A stretch of 64,000 nt of DNA from Allorhizobium undicola ORS 992 = ATCC 700741 (lineage in GTDB: Bacteria; Pseudomonadota; Alphaproteobacteria; Rhizobiales; Rhizobiaceae): NCBI RefSeq assembly GCF_000621665.1, contig NZ_JHXQ01000004.1:248001-312000 (forward strand). The letters run 5' to 3'. Positions within the stretch are counted from its first letter, which is position 1. Each line of letters opens with the position of its first letter. A program made the position numbers and the translations under genes. The notes below the pieces were generated by a model that saw nothing but the letters and a program-made list of their open reading frames with translations, was not told the DNA's origin and ran no database searches. Shown one piece after another: positions 8,928-19,313 of the stretch.

Positions 8928-11900
8928 TTACCCGGCCTGACTCGTATGGCGGCGGCTCAATTCATCCATGATCCTTGCCTCGGCAGGCGCATCCGGCTCG
9001 TCTTCACCGGAACGGCTGCGGGCACTGACTTTTTCGTAAAGACGTCGCGTCACGTCGCCAACGGTTGCGCTGTCGCCCAGACTGCTGAGGGGAATCTCGA
9101 AGCCGGTCATCTGCTCGAAGCTCATGCCCAGTTCCACGGCCATCAGGCTGTCCAGGCCGATTTCCTTCAACACGCTGTCCAGCAAAACCGTTTCCTTCGG
9201 CACACGCAGCGTTTCGGCAATCGAGGCCGCCAGAATGGCAAACAACGCTTCCTGCGCTTGCGCGGGGGCCTTGCCCTCCACCAGCGCCAGAAGATCGATG
9301 TCGCCGCCCTCGGTGCCGCTTGAAATCTGCCCAACGCGGCGCATCACCACTTCGAACAGATCCTCCCGGATAACCCGCAGCGATTGCGCCGTTGCCCAGT
9401 CGAAATCGGAAATCGTCACCACCGCCGCATCGGCCTCAACCGGCTGCATGGAAAGATAGGCCTCTACGCCGCTCAATGCCTCATATGCGCCAAGAGCTGT
9501 CTTGCCGATGCGCCGTCCCAGCCGTTCATTCACCTCCATGTTGCGGGCCAGATAGCCCGCATCGGCAATGGCGCCGAAACCGACGGCCAGAGCAGGCAGG
9601 CCCTGCGCCCGGCGTGAGCGGGCCAGCCCTTCAAGGAAGCCATTGGCCGCAACGTAATTGCCCTGTCCGGGACTGCCAACCAGCGTCGTGACCGATGAAA
9701 ACAGGATGAAATTGTCCAGCCTGTCTTGCCGCGTCAGCCGATCCAGCAGCGTGGCGCCCGCAGCCTTGACGTCGATGACCGGGCGGTTGCGCTCGCGGTT
9801 GAGGTTGGAGAGGAAGGCATCATCCAGAACCATGGCCGCGTGGATGACCGTTTTCAGCGGAGCGATGCCGCGCAGTCTTGCCAGCAGGGCTTCCACCTCC
9901 GCCACCTTCGTCACGTCGCAGGCGTGAATATGCGCGGTAACGCCAAGTTCGGCCCAGCGCGCCACGGCGGCTTTGGTATCCTCATCAGCCACGCCGCGGC
10001 GGGTGGAAAGCGCCACATGCCGCGCGCCCTGCTGCACCAGCCAGTCGGCCGTGGCAAGCCCGAACCCGCCAATGCCACCCACCACCAGATGCATCCCGTC
10101 CGGATCGACCTTCCTGCCGGAAGCGACCCTTGCCACCACGCTGTCATGGCCTGCAACCGGTGGCAGCACCACGATCTTGCCGATATGGCCGGCATTCTGC
10201 ATCAGGCGGAAGGCATCGCCAATCTCGTCATGCTCGAAGGCGCGGAACGGCAGGGGCGTAAACACACCCTCCTCGAAGAGCCTGCCGATTTCGCCGAGCA
10301 GGCGCCGGGAGAGATCCTGCTGGAAAACCAGCAACTGATCCGCATCGATGCCGAAATAGCTGATATTACGGCGGAAAGGCCGCAGCCCGATCTTGCTGTC
10401 GGCATAATAATCGCGCTTGCCCAGTTCAAGGAAGCGGCCGAACGGCTTGACCAGCGACAGGGATTTTTCCATTGCCTCGCCAAACAGCGAGTTCAGCACC
10501 AGATCCACCCCTTCACCGCCGGTAACGCGGCGCACATCCTCGACGAAACCGAGCGAGCGGCTGTCGAACACATGGTCCGCACCCAGCGTTTCCAGGAAGG
10601 CGCGCTTTTCGCGTGTGCCTGCCGTGGCAATCACGGTTGCGCCGAAATGCTTGGCCACCTGAAGGGCGGCAAGCCCCACGCCGCCTGCGGCACCGTGGAT
10701 GAGAATGGTTTCACCGGCGCGAATGCGGCCAAGCTCATGCATGGCATAATAGGCCGTGAGGAAAACCACCGGAATGCTGGCCGCCGAAACCGGATCCACA
10801 CCAGCAGGCAACCGCGCCACACCGGCCCGATCCACCTTGACATGGGTGGAGAAGGCATGGGCGGCGATTGCCATGACCTTGTCGCCGGGTCGCAGATCAT
10901 CGACCTGCGAACCGGTTGCGACGACTTCACCGGAAAATTCCATGCCGATGGACGCGCCTGCAAAACCGTCTTCCAGCGCTTCTTCCGGCAACAAGCCCAT
11001 GGCCCACATGACATCGCGGAAGTTCAGGCCGGTGGCGGCGGTCTTAACCACCACATCGCGCGGGCCGGGAACCGGCACGGCAGCACTTTCCCAATGAATG
11101 CTGGTGACTTGCGAGGGCGCCTGCTGGCGAATGGTCGCCGCCTCATAGGCCGCCGTCATGCGGCGGGCCTGCGGCAGCGGGCCGGGAACAGCGCGCAGCT
11201 CCCGCCAGGCGCCACTCAGCGAATCGGCCAGAATTTCACGGGCCCCATGCCCGCGAGCCAGAAGCCGCAGGCCGTGGTCCAGCATGATCTCCGGCGCATT
11301 CTTGGAAGGGCCGGTATCCACCGCCACCATGTCGAGGAAGTCGAATTCATTGCGCAGCACACGCGCAAAGGCCCAAAGGCCGGCATTGACAGGGCTTGCA
11401 AAGGCGCCTGATGCCGTACCGATGACCGGCGCACCGCCGGGAGCCACCATGACCAGCTTCAGCGGCTTGCCGCCCGCGCCCTGCGGGGCTTCATTCCAGC
11501 CAAGGCAAAGCGTGCTGAGAGAAAGAACGCGATTTTGCAGCACAAGCGACGGATCACCCTCCATGCCGGGCTCGGCGGAGAGGAAGACGATGCCCGCAAG
11601 CTCTGGAGCCGCATTTGCCAGCGCCGCCTGCAAGGCGTCCTGATCGATCTGCTCGTCGCCGCTCAGCGCAAGGGCGCTCAAGCCCGTGCCGCCCAAAGCG
11701 CGGATTGCCGCCGCAACAGCGCCCGGCTCCAGCACGCCATCATGCAGCACAAGCACCGGTCCGGAGACGGAAACCGCATCCGCAGCCTGTGAGGCCACCG
11801 GCTGACGGCGCTGTGCCGCAAGGCCGATCAGCCCGCCGCCTGCCGTCTTCAGCGTTTCTGCTTCCGCCGAAAAGCCAAGGCCTTCCAGCAGCTTGATCCA

Positions 11901-14900
11901 GCTTGTCGCATCCGCGATGCGGCCAAGTGGAAATTGCTGCAAACCACCGGGCAGGAACCAGCCATCCGAAAGTCCAAAGACGAAATCGGCAAAGACATTG
12001 GGCTGCGTCTGCACCGCAAGCAGCGCAGGCACTTTTGCAAGAAGCGTGCCGCGCAAACGTGCCGCCTGCTCCCCCTCGATGAGTTCCCGAAGACCCTCGC
12101 TGCCGCTGACCACCAGGCAAAGCCCTGACAGACCGTCCAGCCCGGCCTCACCGATCACCCGCACGCCGGGATCGTTTTCAAAGGCAAGTTCCAGATTGCG
12201 GCGCGCTCCACCCTCCGGCTCGAAGATGGTGAGGATGCCGCCGCGCCGACAGATCTGCCCGGCAAGCTTGCGGCTGACATGCACGGAAATCGAGCCTAGC
12301 TCCAGCACATGCAAAGGCTGGTCCTCGGCCATTTCGGCAAGCCGGGCGTCGAGCGCTGCGGCCAGGACATCGATGCGCGTCCGCGCCAGCGGCGAATGCA
12401 CGGCGAAATGCTCGATCGTGGCATCGGACAAAGGCCCCGAGGCCTGCACAGACGGATCGGCCGCACCGGATGTCAGCATGTCGCAAATGCCGCGATAGAC
12501 ATCGTTGATCATCACCAGTTCGACGGTGCGCGCACCATGATCGCGATAAAGCTCCTGCAACAACTCCCCGGCGGGCGGCAGGGGCGCATCGGCATCGAGT
12601 GTCCAGACGCCGTCGTCGAAGGCGGCAAAGCCACCGTCTGCCAGAAGATGCAGGCAGTTGACCAGGAAGGGCCGCAGCTTTTCTCCCTGCGGCAGGTCGT
12701 TGAGACTGATCCGGTCATTGGTTTGCAACAGCCGGGCAATGCCGTAGATCGCGCTGAAGGTCGCGGCCTGAATGAGCAGGGTGGCATTGTCCGCCTCGGC
12801 GTTGGCAGACGCGAAAAGCCGGGTTGCCAGATTGTCGGAGGCCAGCAGTTCGACCTCGGCCCCACCCATGCCCGTCACCGGTACGGCCTCATAGTGGAAG
12901 GCAAGGGTCTCCAGGGACTTGTGCTGTTTCAGGAAGGTCCGGCGGAAGCGGCTCTCTCCGAGGCTTGCCACCAGCCTGCCCTCACCATCATAGAGATGGA
13001 AATTCGCCTTGATGGACGTGGGGCTGATCCGCTCGATCTCGATGACGGCCCTTTGCACGGGCTGGCCCAGCCTGCGGCTGACGACACGGCCAAAACGCAC
13101 CGGAATGTAGGGCGCACCGCCGCTTTCGCCGCTCAGGCGGCCAAATAGCGCCACAAGGCCGTGGAACACGGCATCGACACTCATGGGATTGAGATGGAAG
13201 GACACCAGCGGGTGGCCGGGGCTTGCTGCCTCGTGCAGGAAGACCTCCACCAGCCGCTCGCCATGCAGCACGGCCCGCTCCAGCAAGCGGAAGCGGGGGC
13301 CGTAATCCAGCCCGAAGCTCCTGGCCGTGCGATAGGCGGCGGCGGCATCCACTTCCGACTCCGGCGCGCTGAGGTCGAAATCCGGTTCCTCCGCCTCTTC
13401 CGAGGCCGTCAGCTTGCGCAGCCGCGCCACGGCGTGCAAAGTCCAGTCGTCATCGCTCAGCCGCTCGCGGGAGCGGATCTGCATATCGCCCGTCTCCGGC
13501 GAAATCAGCGTTGACAGCTCCACCATGCGGCTGTCGCTGAGTTCCAGCGGCCGCAGGATTTCGACATTGGAAATTTCCAGCGCATCGGAGCCGAAATGCA
13601 CCCTTCCCGCCGCAAGCGCGATTTCGAGAAAACCGCTGCCCGGCAGAATGGCGCGTCCGTCCACCACATGCTCGGCGAGGTCGGGAAAGAGCCTTGCATC
13701 CAGATGGTTCTTCCAATGCGGCGCATTCGGATCGACCCGCCAGCCATGCATATGATAGGCGCCATCCGAATAGCGCCCATAAAGGTCGGCGCGATCGGTG
13801 GTCGGATCAGGGTGGATCGGTGTCTTTTCAAAGGGCAGACCGGGCAGCTTCAGCGCCGCCTGTCTTGCGCCGAAAATCCGGGCCTCGTCGGCGCTCGCAC
13901 CATTGGCGATGGCGCGCGCCAGTGATTGCGCCACAGGGTCGATCCCCTCGGCGGGTGCATCGCGGCTGAGCGTCGCCACGACATTGACCGGCGAAGACAG
14001 TTGCTGCGCCGTATCCGCCACGTAACCACCCAGAATGGCGCGGGGCGAAATCTCGAGGAAGACGCTACAGCCAAGGGCGAGCGCGGCTTCGGTGGCGCCG
14101 TTGAACTGCACCGGCTGGCGCACGTTGCGCCACCAGTATTCCGCATCCAGCCGCTCGCCCTCCAGTACGCCGCCGGTGACGGTGGATATAAAGGAAAGCG
14201 TGCTCTTGCGGGGCGCGATTTGCGGTGCATCCGCGAAGAAGGCAGCCTTGGCCTTGTCGATCAGCGGATGGTGGAAAGGATAATCGATTTCCAGAACCTG
14301 CGCGGGGATCTTGCGCTTGCGGGCGGCCTCCTTCAGCGCAACGATGTCTTCACGCGCACCGGAAATGGTCACGGAATTGGGGGCATTCACCGCCGCCACC
14401 ACGAGACTTTCCAATCCAAGCGCCTCCAGCAGCTCGCGGGCCGCCTTGTCGCCAAGCTTCAATGCCGCCATGGTGCCTTCACCGGCCAGCACCGCCTGAT
14501 GCAGCGAACGCTTGGCAATGACGGACACGGCATCCTCAAGCGATAGCGCACCGGATGCATAGGCCGCGGCGACCTCCCCGACCGAATGGCCGTAGACCGC
14601 CGTCGGCGTGAGCCCCCCTGCGTTCAGCGCATCGGTGAGCGCCACCTGAATGGCAAACAGCAGCGGCTGGGCAAGGCGGGTGTCGCCAAGCTTGCCCTCC
14701 AGTGCCTCGTCATGCAGGGCTACGGTCAGATCGGTTGCCGAATGACGGCGGAAGAGTTGCGAGACACGGTCGAAGCTCTCCCGGAAGAGGCTGTTCTGGC
14801 GATAGGCGTCCACGCCCATGCCCGCCCATTGCGAGCCGTTGCCGGAATAGACATAGGCAAGCTTGCCCTGACGCGAATGGCTTTCACCCACCTCGCCGCC

Positions 14901-16424
14901 GGTCTTGCCGGTTTCCAGCCGCTCGGCCATGGCAGAGGCAATGGCCTGTGGCGTGCCCTTGGCAACGAAGCGGTGGCGAAGCGGCGCACGATTGGCGGCA
15001 GCCGCCGAAAGCAGCGCCGCCTGCCGGCGCGGGTCAGTCTCTTCGGCCAGTCTTGCGTGGTAATCCGCGACAAGTCGCTTCAGGCTTTCGGCCGTATGGG
15101 CGCTGGCAAGGAAGAGGGGTTCGTCCGGCACCTCCGCCACCTCTGCGGGGGCTGCGGGATCGGCAATGACGATATGGGCATTGGCACCGCCAAAACCGAA
15201 GGAATTGATCCCGGCAAGACGCGGTATGACGCCGCGCTCCAGCGTCACCCCTTCACGGGCCACCCGCACATTCAGGCCTTCGAAATCGATGGCGTCGTTC
15301 AGCTCATCGCAATGCAGAGAGGCGGGCAGGTAGTCCTGCTCCAGCGCCATCATCGCCTTCATCACGCCCAAGAGGCCCGATGCCGGTTCGGAATGCCCGA
15401 TATTGCTCTTGATCGAGCCGACGAGAACCGGCTCCTTGCGCCGCTGACCGATGACGGTTCCAAGCGACCAGACTTCTGCCGGATCGCCGACCTTGGTGCC
15501 CGTACCATGGCCTTCGACGAAGGCCAGCCGTTCCGGATCAAGCCCGTTGCCGTCATAGACGGCGCGCAGCAGCACCGCCTGCGCCTCGCGGGAGGGAAGC
15601 GAAATGCCGTTGGTGCGGCCCGCCGCATTGATGCCACTCGCCATGATGGTGGCGTGGCTGCGATCGCCCTCACGGGCGGCGCGCGCGCTGCTGCGCAGCA
15701 CCAGAACAGCTGCACCCTCGGCGCGCACATAGCCTATACCGTCATTGGAATAGGCCTTGCACAACCCGTCGATGGAAAGCATCCGCGCCTGCGCGAAACC
15801 CACGAAAGGCAGCGGGTGCACCAGCACATTGACGCCCGCCACGATGGCGGTATCCACCAGGCCGGAATTGATGGATTTCACGGCATGATCCAGCGCCACC
15901 AGCGAAGAGGAGCAGGCCGTATCCACCGTGAGGCTTGGACCGTTCAGCCCGAAGACATGCGAGATGCGGTTGGAAATGACCGACAGCGTGTTTCCCGTCA
16001 TGAAATGCGGGCCGGGGCCCGCCGGATCTTCCGCCGCAAGGTTGGCGTGGTCGATGTTGGATGCCCCGACATAGACGGCAACATTTTCGCCATGCAGGCT
16101 GCTGGCGGGAATATTGGCGTCTTCCAGCGCCCGCCACGTCAGTTCCAGCAGAATGCGCTGCTGCGGATCCATGAAGGCCGCTTCGCGACGCGACATGCCG
16201 AACAGGCCCGGATCGAAATCGTAGATTCCCTCCAGCACGCCGGCTGCAAAGGTGTAATACTTGCCTGGGATGCCGATTTCCGGATGCCAGTAGCGCGCAA
16301 TGTCCCAACGATCGCGCGGAACGGTCGAAACCGTGCAGGCGCGATTGCGCAGCAAAGTGAAAAGCTCTTCGGGAGAAGCGGCTCCCGGCGCGGCACAAGC
16401 GCGCCCAATAATTTCTACCGTCAT
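8928..16424 (-). CDS. rkpA: Iterative type I polyketide/fatty-acid synthase without thioesterase (RkpA type)
   Basis: About 2498 residues. The domain order from motifs is ketosynthase (1-425; VDTACSSSL Cys about 171, EGHGTGTKVGDPAE, NIGHSEPASG) and acyltransferase (about 525-830; GHSVGEV Ser about 614). Then come dehydratase (about 890-1170; HVVDGRAILP His about 919) and a region at about 1290-1560 resembling a degenerate methyltransferase (LHVLELGSISVHVSRKL). The last are enoylreductase (about 1775-2080; IHGAAGGVGLAAL), ketoreductase (about 2095-2310; VVGGIGGFGLATADW, GQGNYVAANG) and acyl carrier protein (GLDSLM, phosphopantetheine Ser about 2426). The full reducing set predicts a saturated or nearly saturated chain. 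No thioesterase follows the ACP, so release probably needs the downstream oxoamine synthase. A GTG start at 16454 is possible; ATG 16424 begins just before the KS. Confidence 0.93.
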   Translation of the reverse strand: MTVEIIGRACAAPGAASPEELFTLLRNRACTVSTVPRDRWDIARYWHPEIGIPGKYYTFAAGVLEGIYDFDPGLFGMSRREAAFMDPQQRILLELTWRALEDANIPASSLHGENVAVYVGASNIDHANLAAEDPAGPGPHFMTGNTLSVISNRISHVFGLNGPSLTVDTACSSSLVALDHAVKSINSGLVDTAIVAGVNVLVHPLPFVGFAQARMLSIDGLCKAYSNDGIGYVRAEGAAVLVLRSSARAAREGDRSHATIMASGINAAGRTNGISLPSREAQAVLLRAVYDGNGLDPERLAFVEGHGTGTKVGDPAEVWSLGTVIGQRRKEPVLVGSIKSNIGHSEPASGLLGVMKAMMALEQDYLPASLHCDELNDAIDFEGLNVRVAREGVTLERGVIPRLAGINSFGFGGANAHIVIADPAAPAEVAEVPDEPLFLASAHTAESLKRLVADYHARLAEETDPRRQAALLSAAAANRAPLRHRFVAKGTPQAIASAMAERLETGKTGGEVGESHSRQGKLAYVYSGNGSQWAGMGVDAYRQNSLFRESFDRVSQLFRRHSATDLTVALHDEALEGKLGDTRLAQPLLFAIQVALTDALNAGGLTPTAVYGHSVGEVAAAYASGALSLEDAVSVIAKRSLHQAVLAGEGTMAALKLGDKAARELLEALGLESLVVAAVNAPNSVTISGAREDIVALKEAARKRKIPAQVLEIDYPFHHPLIDKAKAAFFADAPQIAPRKSTLSFISTVTGGVLEGERLDAEYWWRNVRQPVQFNGATEAALALGCSVFLEISPRAILGGYVADTAQQLSSPVNVVATLSRDAPAEGIDPVAQSLARAIANGASADEARIFGARQAALKLPGLPFEKTPIHPDPTTDRADLYGRYSDGAYHMHGWRVDPNAPHWKNHLDARLFPDLAEHVVDGRAILPGSGFLEIALAAGRVHFGSDALEISNVEILRPLELSDSRMVELSTLISPETGDMQIRSRERLSDDDWTLHAVARLRKLTASEEAEEPDFDLSAPESEVDAAAAYRTARSFGLDYGPRFRLLERAVLHGERLVEVFLHEAASPGHPLVSFHLNPMSVDAVFHGLVALFGRLSGESGGAPYIPVRFGRVVSRRLGQPVQRAVIEIERISPTSIKANFHLYDGEGRLVASLGESRFRRTFLKQHKSLETLAFHYEAVPVTGMGGAEVELLASDNLATRLFASANAEADNATLLIQAATFSAIYGIARLLQTNDRISLNDLPQGEKLRPFLVNCLHLLADGGFAAFDDGVWTLDADAPLPPAGELLQELYRDHGARTVELVMINDVYRGICDMLTSGAADPSVQASGPLSDATIEHFAVHSPLARTRIDVLAAALDARLAEMAEDQPLHVLELGSISVHVSRKLAGQICRRGGILTIFEPEGGARRNLELAFENDPGVRVIGEAGLDGLSGLCLVVSGSEGLRELIEGEQAARLRGTLLAKVPALLAVQTQPNVFADFVFGLSDGWFLPGGLQQFPLGRIADATSWIKLLEGLGFSAEAETLKTAGGGLIGLAAQRRQPVASQAADAVSVSGPVLVLHDGVLEPGAVAAAIRALGGTGLSALALSGDEQIDQDALQAALANAAPELAGIVFLSAEPGMEGDPSLVLQNRVLSLSTLCLGWNEAPQGAGGKPLKLVMVAPGGAPVIGTASGAFASPVNAGLWAFARVLRNEFDFLDMVAVDTGPSKNAPEIMLDHGLRLLARGHGAREILADSLSGAWRELRAVPGPLPQARRMTAAYEAATIRQQAPSQVTSIHWESAAVPVPGPRDVVVKTAATGLNFRDVMWAMGLLPEEALEDGFAGASIGMEFSGEVVATGSQVDDLRPGDKVMAIAAHAFSTHVKVDRAGVARLPAGVDPVSAASIPVVFLTAYYAMHELGRIRAGETILIHGAAGGVGLAALQVAKHFGATVIATAGTREKRAFLETLGADHVFDSRSLGFVEDVRRVTGGEGVDLVLNSLFGEAMEKSLSLVKPFGRFLELGKRDYYADSKIGLRPFRRNISYFGIDADQLLVFQQDLSRRLLGEIGRLFEEGVFTPLPFRAFEHDEIGDAFRLMQNAGHIGKIVVLPPVAGHDSVVARVASGRKVDPDGMHLVVGGIGGFGLATADWLVQQGARHVALSTRRGVADEDTKAAVARWAELGVTAHIHACDVTKVAEVEALLARLRGIAPLKTVIHAAMVLDDAFLSNLNRERNRPVIDVKAAGATLLDRLTRQDRLDNFILFSSVTTLVGSPGQGNYVAANGFLEGLARSRRAQGLPALAVGFGAIADAGYLARNMEVNERLGRRIGKTALGAYEALSGVEAYLSMQPVEADAAVVTISDFDWATAQSLRVIREDLFEVVMRRVGQISSGTEGGDIDLLALVEGKAPAQAQEALFAILAASIAETLRVPKETVLLDSVLKEIGLDSLMAVELGMSFEQMTGFEIPLSSLGDSATVGDVTRRLYEKVSARSRSGEDEPDAPAEARIMDELSRRHTSQAG

Positions 16425-16723
16425 CAGATCTTTCGGGCTCAACGGTCTGATCACAACCGGACTTGACGCAATTTAGCTTCATCCCTTAGACAACGGTGGT
16501 TCTGGCGTCAATGACAGAGCGTCCTTACCTGTCGCCCAGCGGGAGAACCTTCCCCAAATTCCGGCAATCCATGGTAGCCGTGGCCTTTTCCCGCTCAGGC
16601 AAGCAATTAAAACCCACGGCAATCCTTTCGCCCGCACATAAAATGTGAGCCTGCCGCCCCGGTCGGGACGTTGCGCCGGAAAAGGGCTGCACTATCCTCC
16701 CGCCACACCGAATGGGAGGAAGC

Positions 16724-17908
16724 ATGACCCCGTATATTACCCGCGCAAGAACGGCCGTATCTTTGCTGTTTCTATGCAATGGCTTCGTCATCGGCTCGTG
16801 GGCCAGCCAGATCCCGCTTCTTGCCCTGCGACTCGATCTCAGCGAAAGCTTGCTCGGCCTGATGATTCTCGTTTTCGGTCTCGGATCCGTCACCATGATG
16901 CCGATTGCCGGAGGCCGGATTGCGCGGGCAGGCTCCCGCAGTGTCAGCATCGTGACAAGCCTGCTCTTTCTCCCGGCCTTGCCGGCAGTGGTGCTGGCAC
17001 CCGATCTTGCGCTGGCCGCAATTGCCCTTTTCCTGTTCGGCGGCCTGACCGGGGCCATGGACGTGGCCATGAATGCAAATGCCGTGGAAACCGAAAAGGC
17101 CATGGGACGCGCCATCATGTCGTCCTGCCATGCCTTCTGGAGCCTTGGCGGCCTGCTGGGGGCGGGCCTTTCCGGCCTCGCTCTCGTCTCGGTCGGGGCG
17201 GTTGGCCATGCCTTTCTCGTGGCGATGCTTGCAGGCATCATGGTTGCCCTTGCCTGGCCGATGCTCCATCACGATCAGGGCTCCACGGCAAATGCCGTTC
17301 CCGGACGCAAGCTGCTGCCCATGACACCCTTGCCATGGCTCATTGGCATCGTTGCACTGTTTTCCATGATCCCGGAAGGCGCGGTGCTGGATTGGGGAGC
17401 GCTTTATCTCAGCCGGGAGCGGGGCGCCGACCTTGCGCTTTCCGGCTATGGTTATGCCGCCTTTTCACTCACCATGGCCGTGATGCGTTTTGCCGGAGAC
17501 CTGGTGCGCGATCGCTTCGGTGCGGTCGCGACGTTGCGCGCCTGCGCGGTATTGGCCATGGCAGGCCTGATCGTCATCGGCTATGCCGACAATATAATCC
17601 TCGGCATCGCCGGTTTTGCGCTGGCGGGCATCGGCATATCCAATCTCGTGCCCATCGCCTTTTCCGCCGCAGGCAACCTGCCGGGGCTTGCTGCGGGCGT
17701 TGGACTGTCCATTGTCACCACCATGGGCTATTCCGGCATTCTGGTGGCGCCCTCGCTGATCGGCTTCATCGCCGATCACAGCTCGCTTGGTCTGGTCTTT
17801 CGCGCAATGCCGATACTGCTGGCCGTCGTGCTGCTCCTTTCCGGCCTTGCCAGGCACGCAGAGAGGCAATCGCCGCCGCAAGGCGGCAAAGCCACGCAGG
17901 AAATGTGA
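16724..17908 (+). CDS. MFS transporter (YbjJ-like)
   Basis: Twelve-helix inner-membrane major facilitator of 394 residues. Hydrophobic segments alternate with short loops throughout. The first half contains FGLGSVTMMPIAGGRIARAGSR, an A-like loop between helices 2 and 3, and MDVAMNANAVETEKAMGR. This pattern reminds me of the E. coli YbjJ / sugar-transport-like branch. GGGAGGA just upstream fixes ATG 16724. It is divergent from the PKS, across about 300 bp in which I see no clear site. The substrate is unknown. A role in exporting a PKS-linked product cannot be excluded, but nothing in the sequence shows it. Confidence 0.8.
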   Translation: MTPYITRARTAVSLLFLCNGFVIGSWASQIPLLALRLDLSESLLGLMILVFGLGSVTMMPIAGGRIARAGSRSVSIVTSLLFLPALPAVVLAPDLALAAIALFLFGGLTGAMDVAMNANAVETEKAMGRAIMSSCHAFWSLGGLLGAGLSGLALVSVGAVGHAFLVAMLAGIMVALAWPMLHHDQGSTANAVPGRKLLPMTPLPWLIGIVALFSMIPEGAVLDWGALYLSRERGADLALSGYGYAAFSLTMAVMRFAGDLVRDRFGAVATLRACAVLAMAGLIVIGYADNIILGIAGFALAGIGISNLVPIAFSAAGNLPGLAAGVGLSIVTTMGYSGILVAPSLIGFIADHSSLGLVFRAMPILLAVVLLLSGLARHAERQSPPQGGKATQEM

Positions 17909-17982
17909 TACCGTCATGCTGTTGACAAGGCGGCGTGATTGATCCACCTGAAAGCAAACAGCCTGAAAAGAGATGGACCGCC

Positions 17983-19233
17983 ATGGCGTCTGCCGCAGAT
18001 TACGAGCCGAAACCCCGCCGCGCCTCCGTTGCCGTCGATGTGGGCGGCGTCATCGTCGGAGGCGGTGCGCCGGTTGTCGTCCAGTCCATGACCAATACCG
18101 ATACCGCCGATGTGGATGCCACGGTGGCACAAGTTGCCGCCCTCTTCCGTTCGGGATCGGAAATCGTGCGCATCACCGTCGATCGCGATGAAAGCGCTGC
18201 TGCCGTTCCAAAGATCCGCGAACGCCTGCTGCGGCTGGGCATGGATGTGCCGCTTGTCGGTGACTTCCATTATATCGGCCACAAGCTGCTGGCCGATCAT
18301 CCGGCCTGTGCCGAAGCTTTGGCGAAATATCGCATCAATCCCGGCAATGTCGGTTTCAAGGACAAGAAGGACAAGCAATTCGCCGAAATCGTCGAAATGG
18401 CCATCCGCTACGACAAGCCGGTGCGCATCGGCGTGAACTGGGGATCGCTGGACCAGGACCTGCTGACCCGGCTGATGGACGAGAACCAGAAGAACGGCTC
18501 GCCGCTCTCGGCCCGGCAGGTCATGCATGAGGCCATCTGCCAATCCGCCCTGCTCTCGGCGGAACTTGCCGAGGAAATCGGCCTGCCGCGCAATCGTATC
18601 ATCCTCTCGGCCAAGGTCAGTCAGGTCCAGGATCTGATTGCCGTCTATTCCATGCTGTCGGAACGCTCCGATCACGCGCTGCATCTGGGGCTGACGGAAG
18701 CGGGCATGGGATCGAAGGGCATCGTCGCCTCGTCCGCCGCCATGGGCTATGTCTTGCAGCAGGGCATTGGCGATACCATCCGCGTATCCCTGACGCCGGA
18801 ACCGAACGGCGACCGCACCCGTGAGGTGCAGGTGGCGCAGGAATTGTTGCAGGTCATGGGCTTTCGCCAGTTCATTCCCGTCGTTGCGGCCTGTCCGGGC
18901 TGCGGGCGCACCACATCCACGGTGTTTCAGGAACTGGCCCAGAAGATCCAGGACGACATTCGCAAGAACATGCCCGTCTGGCGCGAGAAATATCCCGGTG
19001 TCGAGGGCTTGAACGTTGCCGTCATGGGCTGCATCGTCAACGGGCCGGGCGAAAGCAAACATGCAGATATTGGCATTTCCCTGCCCGGAACCGGCGAAAA
19101 TCCCGCCGCGCCGGTGTTTATCGACGGCGAAAAGGCACTCACCTTGCGCGGTCCGCGCATTGCCGAAGACTTCGAGGCGCTGGTGATCGATTACATCGAA
19201 AAACGCTACGGGCGCAAAACCGCGGCGGAATAA
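17983..19233 (+). CDS. ispG: 4-hydroxy-3-methylbut-2-enyl diphosphate synthase (IspG/GcpE)
   Basis: Penultimate MEP-pathway enzyme. It is an iron-sulfur reductase that opens the cyclic diphosphate MEcPP to HMBPP. 416 residues with the TIM-barrel start [18 protein letters not shown]. The cluster domain supplies CPGCGRT (about residue 303) and [10 protein letters not shown] (about 349), whose three cysteines plus the Glu bind the 4Fe-4S cluster. ATG 17983 (AAGAGA upstream) gives the usual length; the frame also has GTG 17935. It works in the same pathway as ispA at 25465, which uses the C5 units it helps make. Confidence 0.97.
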   Translation: MASAADYEPKPRRASVAVDVGGVIVGGGAPVVVQSMTNTDTADVDATVAQVAALFRSGSEIVRITVDRDESAAAVPKIRERLLRLGMDVPLVGDFHYIGHKLLADHPACAEALAKYRINPGNVGFKDKKDKQFAEIVEMAIRYDKPVRIGVNWGSLDQDLLTRLMDENQKNGSPLSARQVMHEAICQSALLSAELAEEIGLPRNRIILSAKVSQVQDLIAVYSMLSERSDHALHLGLTEAGMGSKGIVASSAAMGYVLQQGIGDTIRVSLTPEPNGDRTREVQVAQELLQVMGFRQFIPVVAACPGCGRTTSTVFQELAQKIQDDIRKNMPVWREKYPGVEGLNVAVMGCIVNGPGESKHADIGISLPGTGENPAAPVFIDGEKALTLRGPRIAEDFEALVIDYIEKRYGRKTAAE

Positions 19234-19313
19234 TTCGCCGCATCTCTTCCTCCTCGCTTATGCCGCAATTCATGGTAAATGAAGGTGCGGAAGATGACGG
19301 GGAAACCTCACCA

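Noticed and set aside
9726-16466. Long plus-strand frames (561, 279 and 626 codons) opposite the PKS
   Set aside because: All lie inside recognisable KS-to-ACP domains on the minus strand and show no motifs or ribosome-binding sites.
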